A DNA stretch of 64,000 bases from UBA3824 sp017541145. Its GTDB lineage: Bacteria > Bacteroidota > Bacteroidia > Bacteroidales > UBA3824. The position numbers and the translations under genes are program-made. The notes beneath the pieces were generated by a model. It was not told the DNA's origin. It saw nothing but the letters and a program-made list of their open reading frames with translations, and ran no database searches. The stretch is taken from contig CAMVLO010000001.1 in NCBI GenBank assembly GCA_947168365.1, positions 62,001 through 126,000 on the forward strand. The letters are read 5' to 3'. Of the stretch, positions 15,619 to 24,883 are shown piece after piece (position 1 is the first letter of the stretch; every line of letters starts with the position of its first letter).

Positions 15619-17901
15619 ATGAAAAAGAAAACTCAGACAAATGTCGCTTATTCATATACCTTTATAGGTTTTCTGATTGGTACGGGACTTTTGGCCATTA
15701 TCGTGTTTTTGGACATGGTTTTTGAGAAAGATCCTATATCATTCGACCTTATTGTAAATACATTTCACGACAATCCGGCATTGTGGGTGAATGTATCATT
15801 GCCATTTTTGTTTGGTGTTTTCGGATATTACACTGGTAATGAGCTGCAAAGCAGAATTGCCGACCTCAACGATGATATCAACAGCGAACAAGCAAAGTCA
15901 AGAAAAATATTTGACTTTGTTGAAAAAATCCGTCAGGGTCAAACCGATTTCCAATACGAATTTCAGGAGGGCGACGAAATCGGTAATTCTCTTATCAACC
16001 TTAGAGACGAGTTGAAACGTAGTCAGGAGGAAGAAGATGCTCGTAAAAACGAAGATAAACAACGTCACTGGATTACAGAAGGTTTGGCAAAATTCGGTGC
16101 TATCTTGCGAGAAAATATCGGTGATATCGACAAACTCTCCAACGAGGTTATCATGAACCTTGTACAATATGTTGATGCACAGCAAGCCGGATTCTTCCTT
16201 TTGCAAGAAAAAGACGGCAAGAAATTTTTTAATATGACTGCATCTTATGCTTACGGTCGAAAAAAATACCCGAATAAAGAAATAGAGTGGGGTGAAGGTC
16301 TTGTTGGAGCTTGCGCACAAGAAAAGAAAACTATTTTTATAAAAGAAACCAAAGAAGATTATGTAAAAATCACTTCCGGTTTGGGAAAAGCAAATCCGAG
16401 AAGTTTGGTAATTGTTCCTTTGAAATTCAACGACGAAATCTACGGTGTTGTAGAAATTGCGTCATTCATTAAATATCAGCCATTTGAAATCGAGTTTATA
16501 GAACGTGTTGCTGAGTCTATCGCATCTACCATTTCAAACGTAAATATCAACATGCGAACCGCTCAACTTTTGAAAGAGTCTCAAGAGCAGGGCGAATTGA
16601 TGGAACGTCAGGAAGCTGAAATGCGTATCAACATGGAAGCTCTCAAACATACTCAGATTGAGGCGGCTAAACAGTCAGAGCAATTTATTTCGTTCACCAA
16701 CTCAGTTAACCATACAATGATACGTGCTGAGTATTCTGTTGACGGATTTTTGCTTTACGCTAATACCAAATTCCTTACAAAACTCGGATATTCAAGCACT
16801 TCTGAAATTGAAGGAAAACACATCTCGATGTTTATTTCCGACAAAGACAAAGCATGGTTTAACGAACTTTGGCAGAATCTTGCTTCGGGCGGTAAACACT
16901 TTGAGGGCGATATGAAACACGTTACCAAGTCAGGTACTGATGTTTGGACAATGGCAACATACGTTTCGGTTCGTGACCATCAACGTAAACCTGTTAAAAT
17001 TCTTTTCCTTGGTATTGATATTACCGAAAGTAAGAAAGAAAGTCTTGATTACAAGGGACAGATTGATGCGTTGAACCGTTCTACAATGAAAGCCGAATAT
17101 GGTCCGGACGGTAGAGTTCTTGAAATGAACCACAAACTTACTGAAATCCTTCAATACACTCAAGAAGAACTTGTTAAACGTACAATTTTCAATTTCTTGA
17201 CTGTTGCTGATTTGGATGATTTCAAGATTATTTGGAAAAATATTATCAACGGTATTCCTTTTGAAGGTCGTCACAAATGGTTTACAAAAACCGGTGAAGA
17301 ACGTTGGTTTCAAGGTACTTATACTGTTGTTCATGATATGTACGGTGAGCCTGCAAAAATCGTCTTTATCGGTAACGATGTTACAGAGCAAATCCGAATT
17401 GAGGAAAAAGCTCGTGAACAGACAGAAATTCTCCGCGAACAGGAACAAAAACTTTCTCAATCTAAGGTTGAGCTTTCTAAGAAATTGAAAGAAACCCGTG
17501 AGGAAATGAAACTTCAGTTCCGCGAAGTTGAAACCGTTAAAATGCTTTCGGACAAGACTTTGGAAGGTATGTTGGATGCCGTTGTTACAATCAATCAAGA
17601 CAACAGAATTACACTTTTTAATCGCGCTGCCGAAGAGCTTTGGGGTATTCAGCGTGAAGAAGTGCTCAACAAAGATATTTCTGAGCTTTTGCCGACCGAC
17701 AAAATCAGTAAAGATGAAAGTTACCTCGGAAACTTCTTTAAATCAGGCGATAAGACTTTGATTGGTAAACGTACTGAAGTGTTTATCGTTGATAAATTTG
17801 AAAACAGAACCAACGTTTTGGTAACATTAGCTGAAGCCGCAATTGGTGAACGTTATTCACTTTCGGCATTTATCCAGAAAATTGAGGTTGAATTGTTCTA
17901 A
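15619..17901 (+). CDS. membrane HAMP-GAF-PAS-PAS-PAS sensor without output domain
   Basis: This 760-residue protein has two membrane helices (about 12-34 and 54-76) and a HAMP-like segment (IRQGQTDFQYEFQEGDEIG). A GAF domain (about 150-300) and a coiled coil follow, then two related PAS domains (about 350-470 and 480-600), each followed by a C-terminal cap near ITESK or VTEQ. A second long coiled coil (600-650) leads into a third PAS (about 650-750). There is no histidine kinase, GGDEF, phosphatase or MCP signalling domain. Its place at the end of the che cluster suggests that it feeds this pathway, perhaps by binding CheA/CheW through its coiled coils. That is inference. Confidence 0.8.
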   Translation: MKKKTQTNVAYSYTFIGFLIGTGLLAIIVFLDMVFEKDPISFDLIVNTFHDNPALWVNVSLPFLFGVFGYYTGNELQSRIADLNDDINSEQAKSRKIFDFVEKIRQGQTDFQYEFQEGDEIGNSLINLRDELKRSQEEEDARKNEDKQRHWITEGLAKFGAILRENIGDIDKLSNEVIMNLVQYVDAQQAGFFLLQEKDGKKFFNMTASYAYGRKKYPNKEIEWGEGLVGACAQEKKTIFIKETKEDYVKITSGLGKANPRSLVIVPLKFNDEIYGVVEIASFIKYQPFEIEFIERVAESIASTISNVNINMRTAQLLKESQEQGELMERQEAEMRINMEALKHTQIEAAKQSEQFISFTNSVNHTMIRAEYSVDGFLLYANTKFLTKLGYSSTSEIEGKHISMFISDKDKAWFNELWQNLASGGKHFEGDMKHVTKSGTDVWTMATYVSVRDHQRKPVKILFLGIDITESKKESLDYKGQIDALNRSTMKAEYGPDGRVLEMNHKLTEILQYTQEELVKRTIFNFLTVADLDDFKIIWKNIINGIPFEGRHKWFTKTGEERWFQGTYTVVHDMYGEPAKIVFIGNDVTEQIRIEEKAREQTEILREQEQKLSQSKVELSKKLKETREEMKLQFREVETVKMLSDKTLEGMLDAVVTINQDNRITLFNRAAEELWGIQREEVLNKDISELLPTDKISKDESYLGNFFKSGDKTLIGKRTEVFIVDKFENRTNVLVTLAEAAIGERYSLSAFIQKIEVELF

Positions 17902-17922
17902 ATAGAAAAAATACGGTTATAA

Positions 17923-17965
17923 AAAATGCTATTCGAAAACTGAGTTTTTGAGTAGCATTTTTTTT
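17923..17965 (+). terminator. terminator of the chemosensory cluster
   Basis: AAAATGCTATTCGAAAA pairs with TTTTTGAGTAGCATTTT and is followed by T residues on the plus strand, 22 bp after the sensor stop codon. Confidence 0.7.
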
Positions 17966-18007
17966 GTGTAGTTGGCTACCGATGTTTTTAGTGATGTCAA
18001 CAAAAAT

Positions 18008-18042
18008 AAAAAATGCCGAAAGAAAAACTTCCGGCATTTTTT
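18008..18042 (-). terminator. bidirectional terminator after the SiaC-like gene
   Basis: AAATGCCGAAAG (18011-18022) pairs with CTTCCGGCATTT (18028-18039), flanked by A and T runs. It is 20 bp beyond the minus-strand SiaC stop. Confidence 0.65.
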
Positions 18043-18062
18043 ATAAGCTATTTTTGAGATTT

Positions 18063-18449
18063 TTATTCTTCTCTTACTTTTAGTTTTATAGGTAAGTCTA
18101 CAGCGTAGCACAAATCTTCTCCGTTTTCGTAACTGGATTCATCTCCGTCTTCGTAGTACCAAACTACTACAACTTTTGAATTTTTTTCAGTTTCTATTCT
18201 TTTAAGAATAACCAAGATGTCAACAACTTTTTTCAAAGAAGTTGAATTGTAATAGTCAAAATTGATTTCAAATTCAATTTCCGGATTTGGATCTTGTTCG
18301 AATTCGTTCAGCCAGTCCATAATTGGTTCGTACACACTCTCAGTATCTTCCGGAAGTGAGCGACCCGAAATTATAAATTTTGATTCTTCTTTATCAAAAA
18401 AAACTCGTGGCGTTGTTTCTGTTGCTTCTATGTATAATCGTTCTAACAT
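18063..18449 (-). CDS. SiaC-like regulatory phosphoprotein (DUF1987)
   Basis: The 128-residue protein matches the DUF1987 pattern: IEATETTPRVFFDKEESKF, then ISGRSLPEDTESVYEPIMDW, the strand FEINFDYYNSTSLKKVVDIL and an acidic end with VVWYYEDGDE. In SiaC the Thr/Ser after the F-N-T-S-S motif is phosphorylated by SiaB and dephosphorylated by SiaA, which controls partner binding. Here the site reads YYNSTS. The neighbour upstream encodes two SiaB domains, its probable kinase. A TACTTTTG box (18477-18470) with a TTTG 22 bp upstream provides a promoter. Confidence 0.8.
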   Translation of the reverse strand: MLERLYIEATETTPRVFFDKEESKFIISGRSLPEDTESVYEPIMDWLNEFEQDPNPEIEFEINFDYYNSTSLKKVVDILVILKRIETEKNSKVVVVWYYEDGDESSYENGEDLCYAVDLPIKLKVREE

Positions 18450-18469
18450 CCTTCGTTTTGTTTTTCTTG

Positions 18470-18503
18470 CAAAAGTAGCATAATTTTTCTTATAATTGCC
18501 AAA
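18470..18503 (-). promoter_or_regulatory. promoter of the SiaC-like gene
   Basis: On the minus strand, TTTG (18503-18500), 22 bp and TACTTTTG (18477-18470). The spacing is slightly long but both boxes are clear. Confidence 0.55.
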
Positions 18504-18529
18504 TATTTTAATATTTTTTTGAAATAAAT

Positions 18530-19618
18530 TCAGACTTTTGCAGTTAAAGAAAATAAATGTAAATTTTCTTTGTACTCTTGAAACGCATAATCTATTTTTA
18601 CAATGCTGTCTCGAGCGATGTCAATGAGTCCGAGTCCGGAGAAAATTGTTTTGTCGTCGTGACCGTTTCGTAATATTACTTTGTAATATTCGTCAAGTTC
18701 TGTTTTGTTTTTGTCGTTCAGACTTTTGATATAGTTTTCTAATTTGACTTTTTTTGCGGGTTCTATTCCGTTTGTGGCGCTTACAGTGTAAACATCTTTG
18801 TCCAAACCCATAGAGAAAAGTCCCAAATGATAACCTTCTTCTGTCGGTTTTGCATGTTTAGCAATATTTTGTAGCATTTCCACGAGGATGTGGTAAACTT
18901 TTTTCTGTTTAACGATAGAATTTTCGCCAAAATTGTTTTCCGCCATCGAAAGTATCGGGTTGACAGCCGACCTGTTGAAGTCGCCTTTCATCGCGATAAA
19001 ACGTTTGCCGTTTTCCATCAACGTTTTGATGCGTTTTGCACCATCGATTCCCAATGCCGGAGAATTGTCGGCTTCGGTGTTTTTTAGTCTGATTTGAAAA
19101 TAGAAGAAAGACCTTGTGTCACTGATTTTTACAAAGTCAAAATCCAATTTTTCTTTGGTTTTTCTTACCATTTCCATAAAACCGAGACCTGCGCCGCCTT
19201 GTTGTGAAATTTTCTTGTTTTGCAAGGTTTCGAGGAAAAGTTTCTTCAACTCCTCAGGTGTCAGCGAGTTAACACGTTCCAGCTTTTCACGGGTAGGACC
19301 GATATTTGCGTTTTCCACAAAATTGCCTGTCGTGATATAATAGCTGCCTTTGGTCTTGCGAACCATGAAAATTTCGCCCGAAGTTTCGTTTTCTTCGCGT
19401 CCCAAAACACCGTAACGGAGGATATTCTGAAAACTTTCGATCATCAAAAACGACATCTTATTTTTCTTGCCTTCCGTATCGTCGGCTTGCGTCATGTGTC
19501 CTTTTAGTATTTCTGTGGCGAATCCCAAGACGGTGTTGTCGAATTTGCCGAGATAAATAAAACTCAAAGTATCATCTTTAAGTTCCTCAAACAGAGAGTT
19601 ATTTGTTGTATCTTGCAT
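18530..19618 (-). CDS. tandem SiaB-like GHKL kinase (two DUF6272 domains)
   Basis: At 362 residues this is a fused pair of the ~190-residue SiaB domain. Domain 1 (about 10-185) has the N-box IESFQNILRYG and the G-box GGAGLGFMEMVRKT. Domain 2 (about 195-360) has the N-box VEMLQNIAKHA and SGLGLIDIARDS. Both Asn and Gly motifs remain, so both halves may bind ATP. The single-domain relatives lie at 5810 and 60206. It probably acts on the adjacent SiaC-like protein at 18063, 80 bp downstream. The fusion would give an intramolecular dimer, since SiaB-type kinases function as dimers (inference). Confidence 0.75.
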   Translation of the reverse strand: MQDTTNNSLFEELKDDTLSFIYLGKFDNTVLGFATEILKGHMTQADDTEGKKNKMSFLMIESFQNILRYGVLGREENETSGEIFMVRKTKGSYYITTGNFVENANIGPTREKLERVNSLTPEELKKLFLETLQNKKISQQGGAGLGFMEMVRKTKEKLDFDFVKISDTRSFFYFQIRLKNTEADNSPALGIDGAKRIKTLMENGKRFIAMKGDFNRSAVNPILSMAENNFGENSIVKQKKVYHILVEMLQNIAKHAKPTEEGYHLGLFSMGLDKDVYTVSATNGIEPAKKVKLENYIKSLNDKNKTELDEYYKVILRNGHDDKTIFSGLGLIDIARDSIVKIDYAFQEYKENLHLFSLTAKV

Positions 19619-19678
19619 AGAAAAATATTTTTCCTTGTTAATTTTCGTTTATTTACGGCATAAAAATAAAAAAATCAT

Positions 19679-19686
19679 TACTTTTG
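19679..19686 (+). promoter_or_regulatory. -7 box for the T9SS type B gene
   Basis: TACTTTTG fits TAnnTTTG, 43 bp before the ATG at 19729. No clear -33 box. Confidence 0.4.
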
Positions 19687-19728
19687 TAAAAATTATAAAG
19701 CGATTTTTTTCATAAATTTTTTTCTGAA

Positions 19729-22347
19729 ATGAAAAATTTATTCAACTTAATATTTTTTACCTTAATATTGTTAACAATTTCGCTCCGTGGGTATGCAACT
19801 CATAATCGGGCGGGGGAGATTGTTTATAAACATATTTCGGGGTACAAATATCAAATTACAATTTATACTTATTGTTATACGCAAACCGAGGCGGATCGTG
19901 AATCGTTGGAATTGGATTGCGGCGACGGTACGGGCAAAATTACTTTGCCGCGTATTTCTAAAAGTATTCTTGATAACAACGAAACTCTTTCTTTTAGTTA
20001 TCTTTGTAAAAATGTATATGTCGGTGAACATACATTTTCCGGTCCCGGTACATACGTTCTTTACATGGAAGACCCTAACAGAAACGATGGCGTGCTGAAT
20101 ATTCCTAACTCGGTGAATGTAGTTTTTTCCATTAAGACTACGTTGGTAATCAACGCTGTTACCGGTAATAATTCGTCGCCGATTTTGCTGAATGCTCCTA
20201 TGGACAAGGCTGCGCTCAACAAAACTTTTGTTCACAACCCCGGAGCTTACGACCCCGACGGCGATAGCTTATCTTACAGAATTGCAACATGTTTGCAGCA
20301 AGACGGTCAGGAAATTGTCGGTTATACTTTGCCGCCCGTTACTGACAGTATTTATGTAAACCCCAAAACCGGCGATTTCGTTTGGGAGCGTCCTGCTAAG
20401 GTCGGAACTTACAACGTGGCGATGTGGATTGAGGAATGGCGCAACGGTGTAAAAATCGGTCAGGTGCTTCGTGATATTCAAGTGGAAGTAATTGATACAG
20501 ATAATCATACACCAATAATTGACAAAAATGCTTATTATTGCGTGTTGGCAGGAAACGAGTTGGATTTCAAAGTTACGGCGCATGATCCCGACGGCGACCA
20601 AATTCAGATGACAGCTTCCGGCGGACCTTTTGAGGTGGAAAATTCGCCTGCCACTTTTGAGGTTTCGGCAACGTGGACTACAAATCCCGAAGGTAAATTC
20701 GATTGGAAAACTCAGAAGGAACATGTAAAACGTATGCCTTACGATGTACTTGTAAAATGTTTGGACGATGATGAAAAAGTACCGTTGACAGCGTATCATT
20801 CTATAAAAATTTCCGTTGTTGCGCCTGCTCCCGAAATTGTTGAAACTTTTTCTACAAATAGTACAATAAAACTTACTTGGAACAAAGGCGGCAACAAGAA
20901 TGTAACAGGTTACAAAATATACCGTCGCGACCGTTCGGACGACAATTTTTCGGTTGGAGTTTGCGAAACGGGATTGAGTTCTGAGGCCGGTTATGATTTG
21001 ATTTACGAGGTAAAAAACGGTGAAGATACTGTTTATGTTGATTCAAATTATGGTAAAGGTTTGCCAAACGGATTTATCTATTGTTACAGAGTAGTTGCAG
21101 TATTTGCAGACGGCGCATTGAGTCAACCGTCGGAAAAAAAATGTGCACTTTTGCAGCGCGGACTTATTACATTTACCAAAGCCTCAGTGGATTACACCGA
21201 CGAAAAAGATGGCGTTGTACAATTGGAGTGGCTTGCTCCGGCGCGACTTGATACAATCTCGATTCCGCCGCCATATTATTATCTTTTGTATCCGTATCCA
21301 AACGGTGTCAACGAGAAAACCGTTGAGCTTGAGGGTGTTGATAATACAAAATATACCGACAAAGGTTTTGACACTTATCATTCCGGAACATTTTATAGTA
21401 TAGCGTTTGCCAATTACGATGCGGCAGAGCAGAAATTTAATGACATTGGAGCGGCTTCTACAACTACTACCGTGTTTATCAAAACCGCGTGTGCCGACCG
21501 TAAGGTAACGATTACTCACGAATGCGATGTTCCTTGGAAAAACGATACTTTTGTAGTTTTCCGCAAAGATCCGGGCATGACAGAATTTGATTCTATCGGT
21601 TACAGTTTGAACGGTACATACGTTGACCGAAAAGGTCTTGTAAACGATCAGACATATTACTACAAAATGAAAACTATCGGTTATTTTTCGGAAGACGGAT
21701 TGCCTGAACATATTGAAAACTGGAGTCAGGAAGCTCCTGCTACTCCGGTAGATACGATTCCGCCTTGCATAATTTTCGATGTAAAATCCAATTGCGACAA
21801 GGCATTTAATTCAATCACTTGGCGCCCTGATACGGCTTGCGGACTTGGCATTGCAAAATATATTTTGTCGTATTCAAGCACTTTGGACGGATCGATGTCG
21901 GTTTTGGAAGAATTTTCGCCCGAAGTCAACAAGTTTGACCATTATCCCGAACTTGGAATGGCTGGTTGTTACATCGTAAATGCCTTGGATTCAACGGGAA
22001 ATGTTTCTAACAATTCAAGAGTTTGCGTGGATTATTGTGAATATTACCGTTTGCCAAACGTGTTTACACCAAACGGCGACAACAAAAATGATATTTTCCA
22101 TCCGTACCCTTATCAGTTTGTAGACCATATTGAGATGTCGATTACAAATCGTTGGGGCAAAGAAGTTTTCAATACAACAGATCCTGATATCAATTGGGAC
22201 GGTACTGACAAAGATACCGGAAAACTTGTGCCGGATGGAGTGTATTTTTACATCTGTACTGTTTATGAATATCGACTTACTGGCTTGGAAACCAGAGATT
22301 TGCAAGGTTATATCACTGTTTATTCCCAGAAGGTTGAACAAAATTGA
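19729..22347 (+). CDS. exported protein with T9SS type B (gliding-motility-associated) C-terminal domain
   Basis: This 872-residue protein has a signal peptide (about 1-24) and several beta-sandwich repeats. These include cadherin/PKD-like modules with YDPDGDSLSYRIA and HDPDGDQIQM and FnIII-like modules in the middle. The last ~95 residues are the gliding-motility-associated C-terminal domain: LPNVFTPNGDNKNDIFHPY, ITNRWGKEVFNT and the end DGVYFYICTVYE. Type IX secretion exports such proteins and anchors them at the surface. It is probably a large surface adhesin or structural protein. It is followed by a TPR lipid-free periplasmic protein with nearly no gap. Confidence 0.88.
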   Translation: MKNLFNLIFFTLILLTISLRGYATHNRAGEIVYKHISGYKYQITIYTYCYTQTEADRESLELDCGDGTGKITLPRISKSILDNNETLSFSYLCKNVYVGEHTFSGPGTYVLYMEDPNRNDGVLNIPNSVNVVFSIKTTLVINAVTGNNSSPILLNAPMDKAALNKTFVHNPGAYDPDGDSLSYRIATCLQQDGQEIVGYTLPPVTDSIYVNPKTGDFVWERPAKVGTYNVAMWIEEWRNGVKIGQVLRDIQVEVIDTDNHTPIIDKNAYYCVLAGNELDFKVTAHDPDGDQIQMTASGGPFEVENSPATFEVSATWTTNPEGKFDWKTQKEHVKRMPYDVLVKCLDDDEKVPLTAYHSIKISVVAPAPEIVETFSTNSTIKLTWNKGGNKNVTGYKIYRRDRSDDNFSVGVCETGLSSEAGYDLIYEVKNGEDTVYVDSNYGKGLPNGFIYCYRVVAVFADGALSQPSEKKCALLQRGLITFTKASVDYTDEKDGVVQLEWLAPARLDTISIPPPYYYLLYPYPNGVNEKTVELEGVDNTKYTDKGFDTYHSGTFYSIAFANYDAAEQKFNDIGAASTTTTVFIKTACADRKVTITHECDVPWKNDTFVVFRKDPGMTEFDSIGYSLNGTYVDRKGLVNDQTYYYKMKTIGYFSEDGLPEHIENWSQEAPATPVDTIPPCIIFDVKSNCDKAFNSITWRPDTACGLGIAKYILSYSSTLDGSMSVLEEFSPEVNKFDHYPELGMAGCYIVNALDSTGNVSNNSRVCVDYCEYYRLPNVFTPNGDNKNDIFHPYPYQFVDHIEMSITNRWGKEVFNTTDPDINWDGTDKDTGKLVPDGVYFYICTVYEYRLTGLETRDLQGYITVYSQKVEQN

Positions 22348-22355
22348 AATTTAGT

Positions 22356-23159
22356 ATGAAACATCTGATATTTTGTCTGTTACTGATATCAAATCTGAAT
22401 GCCTTTGCTCAGACTGTCACACAGTTGGACAAGGATTTGGAGCATGCTGCATATTTGGTAAATTATGATAGGAGAGAGGCGGCATTTTCCGAGTTGAACG
22501 GCTTTATCAAAAAACATCCGTCAAATCATCGGGCTTACTATCTCAGAGCAATTAATTATTACAAAGACGGAAATACAAAATCTGCTTTGGAAGACATTAA
22601 TTATGCATTGAAATATCGTTATAATTCAGCAGATTATCACAAATTGAAAGGTGAAATTCTTGCTCTTTCTCAAAAATACAAATCATCGGCAGAGAGTTTT
22701 GAAACCGCATTGAGATTTTGTGATACGGCGTTTGCAAATTATTATTTCGCAGCCAAATCATATTATCTTGCGGAAGAATTTCAATGTGCGGAAAACAATA
22801 TGAAAAAGTTTTTGGAACATCATCCCGAAAATGATTCCGCAAAATATCTTTATGCTGAAATTTTGGCTTCAAACAACAATCAGATCGATGCCTTGAAAAT
22901 AGTAAATTCGATGCAACAAAAAGGTGCGGATTTCTATCGTTTGAGAGGTATTGTTTATTGTAAATCAGAGATGTACGAATATTCGCTAAAGGATTTGAAT
23001 ACTGCTTTGGATCTCAATCCCAAACTTACGGATATTTATCTTTGGCGCGGATTGGCTTACTATTTCAGCAACAAACGCGATTTGGCGAAAGTCGATTGGC
23101 AAACCGCACTCAAATATCGTCATTTCAAGGCAAATAACTATCTTGAAAAATACCGTTAA
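22356..23159 (+). CDS. secreted TPR-repeat protein
   Basis: The ATG at 22356 (MKHLIFCLLLISNLNAFAQ) gives a clean signal peptide; a TTG at 22344 would overlap the previous stop. The ~267-residue mature part is built of tetratricopeptide repeats, for example HRAYYLRAINYYKDGNTKSA and YSLKDLNTALDLNPKLTDIY. TPR proteins of this type act as periplasmic scaffolds. It is 8 bp after the T9SS type B gene and 9 bp before ybbR, so all are one operon. The specific partner is unknown. Confidence 0.8.
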   Translation: MKHLIFCLLLISNLNAFAQTVTQLDKDLEHAAYLVNYDRREAAFSELNGFIKKHPSNHRAYYLRAINYYKDGNTKSALEDINYALKYRYNSADYHKLKGEILALSQKYKSSAESFETALRFCDTAFANYYFAAKSYYLAEEFQCAENNMKKFLEHHPENDSAKYLYAEILASNNNQIDALKIVNSMQQKGADFYRLRGIVYCKSEMYEYSLKDLNTALDLNPKLTDIYLWRGLAYYFSNKRDLAKVDWQTALKYRHFKANNYLEKYR

Positions 23160-23168
23160 CAAATAAAA

Positions 23169-24203
23169 ATGGCAGAGAAAAAGAGAACTTTGCGAAAGTT
23201 GGAAATCTCGCTTTATAAGTTGAGACGCAAACGTATCAATCAAAAAGTAATGATTTATATGGTGATGCTGTTGATATCCGCAGTATTGTGGTTTGTCAAT
23301 AAAACCGGCAGCACAATTATTACCGATGTGTATTTCCCGATAGAGTTTTACGGATTGGCGCACGACCATTATTTGTTGCCGGGAATTACTACAAATCAGG
23401 TACTTATAACGGTTTCGGGGCGCGGTTCTTCGTTTCTTACTCACAAGGGCGCGTATCCGACATTGAGAATTGATTTGTCTAAACTTGACATCAGAACTTT
23501 TCCCGATACCGATTCTACTTTGAAATTTGTAACAAATGATGATATCCGTTCTATGATTGAAAGTCAGATTCCGACAGAATACAAATGTCTGACCATAAAA
23601 CCGGATACCATAATGCTTGATTTCGGACGCTCGTCTACCAAGAAAGTGCCTGTGATTGTGGATTGTGACCTCAGTTTCGAGAAACAGTACCGCCTTGCAA
23701 AAGATCCCGTTTTGCAGCCCGACAGCGTGGAAGTTTCGGGCTCTACTAATATTATGGATTCGGTACTCTGCGTAAAAACGGAAAATATTGTGCTTCAGAA
23801 CCTTAACGATTCAGTTTCTGTAAAAGCAAAACTTGTGGTTCCTCATGATATTATTTGTCCGCTTAATTATACAGACGTAAAAATTTTTGTAGAAAAGTTT
23901 ACAGAAAACAGTATCGAAATTCCGATTACGCCGGTAAATGTGCCTGATTCTGTTACGTTACGTGTTTTCCCTCAGACAGTTACGCTAAAATACAATATCA
24001 GTTGGAATCAGTACAACAATGTTTCGGCAGAGATGTTTTATGCAGTGGTGGATTACAGCGATTTGTTTGCGCCTGTTCGTCCTAAGTTCTTGCCAATCAG
24101 GATTTTGAGATACCCGGAAAATTTGGGCGTTACAAATATTGTACTTTCAACCGAAGGCGTTGAATATCTGATTCACAAAAATCAAAGTTCAGAAATCAAA
24201 TGA
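23169..24203 (+). CDS. YbbR-like domain protein
   Basis: This 344-residue protein has one N-terminal membrane helix (about 28-45, KVMIYMVMLLISAVLWFVN) and a periplasmic part made of YbbR beta repeats (about 60-330). In Firmicutes the YbbR protein CdaR regulates a c-di-AMP cyclase; in Bacteroidota a single-pass YbbR protein is commonly encoded next to coaE, as here, and its role is unknown. It overlaps coaE by 4 bp (ATGA), indicating translational coupling. Confidence 0.8.
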   Translation: MAEKKRTLRKLEISLYKLRRKRINQKVMIYMVMLLISAVLWFVNKTGSTIITDVYFPIEFYGLAHDHYLLPGITTNQVLITVSGRGSSFLTHKGAYPTLRIDLSKLDIRTFPDTDSTLKFVTNDDIRSMIESQIPTEYKCLTIKPDTIMLDFGRSSTKKVPVIVDCDLSFEKQYRLAKDPVLQPDSVEVSGSTNIMDSVLCVKTENIVLQNLNDSVSVKAKLVVPHDIICPLNYTDVKIFVEKFTENSIEIPITPVNVPDSVTLRVFPQTVTLKYNISWNQYNNVSAEMFYAVVDYSDLFAPVRPKFLPIRILRYPENLGVTNIVLSTEGVEYLIHKNQSSEIK

Positions 24204-24781
24204 AAATCATCGGATTAACGGGTGGAATCGGCAGCGGCAAAACTACAGTTTCGGGGTTTTTCAAGTCCTTAGGCGCAGCGGTATTTACCTCGGATACTGA
24301 GGCAAAAATTATTCAAAATACTCATCCAGAGGCAATTGCTCAGCAAAAAAAACTTTTTGGTGATGACATCTATCTTTCCGACGGAACTCTTGACAGAAAA
24401 CGTGTTGCAGCTGTAGTTTTTAGCGATGAAACTAAGTTGAAAGCTCTTAACAACATCATTCATCCGCTTGTAAAAAAGAGCTTTGACAAGTTTTTGGAAG
24501 AAAACAAAGACAAAGATTTTGTGGTTTTGGAAACTGCAATTTTGATATCAAGTGGATTTTACAAATTTGCAGATTTTTCGGTTTTGGTAACAGCTGATTT
24601 TGAAACTCGAATCAGCCGTGTAATGAGTCGGGACAATGCAACTCGTGAGCAAGTATTGCAACGTATTAAAAATCAACAACAAGACGATGAAATTATGAAA
24701 TTTTGTAAGTACAAAATTATAAATAACGACATCAATACGTTGGAGTCGCAAGTTAAACAAATTTTAACAGAAAATCGGTGA
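24200..24781 (+). CDS. coaE: dephospho-CoA kinase
   Basis: The 193-residue P-loop kinase starts MKIIGLTGGIGSGKTTVSGF with Walker A. Further blocks are VFTSDTEAKII, the HPLV motif in NNIIHPLVKKSF, LETAILISSGFY, and the lid RVMSRDNATREQVLQRIKNQ. It phosphorylates dephospho-CoA at the 3'-OH of the ribose in the last step of CoA synthesis. It has the usual length and all key residues. Confidence 0.93.
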   Translation: MKIIGLTGGIGSGKTTVSGFFKSLGAAVFTSDTEAKIIQNTHPEAIAQQKKLFGDDIYLSDGTLDRKRVAAVVFSDETKLKALNNIIHPLVKKSFDKFLEENKDKDFVVLETAILISSGFYKFADFSVLVTADFETRISRVMSRDNATREQVLQRIKNQQQDDEIMKFCKYKIINNDINTLESQVKQILTENR

Positions 24782-24819
24782 ATTATTTGCTTGCAATGCA
24801 AAAGATTTTTAAATTTGAA

Positions 24820-24840
24820 ACGTTTATATTTTGTAAACGT
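24820..24840 (+). promoter_or_regulatory. inverted repeat over the lipoprotein promoter
   Basis: ACGTTTA-tattttg-TAAACGT is a perfect 7-bp palindrome with a 7-bp spacer 44 bp before the lipoprotein ATG. The spacer resembles the T-rich -7 region, so the repeat could be an operator. Regulator unknown. Confidence 0.35.
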
Positions 24841-24883
24841 ATAATAAGACAATGAACTATTTAACAAATTAATTAGCATAACT

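Noticed and set aside
16930..17598. A 222-codon minus-strand frame inside the PAS sensor gene
   Set aside because: It is antisense to conserved PAS domains and has no recognisable protein features.
15619..17901. Methyl-accepting chemotaxis protein
   Set aside because: The coiled coils lack the conserved MCP hairpin tip; the domains are HAMP, GAF and PAS only.
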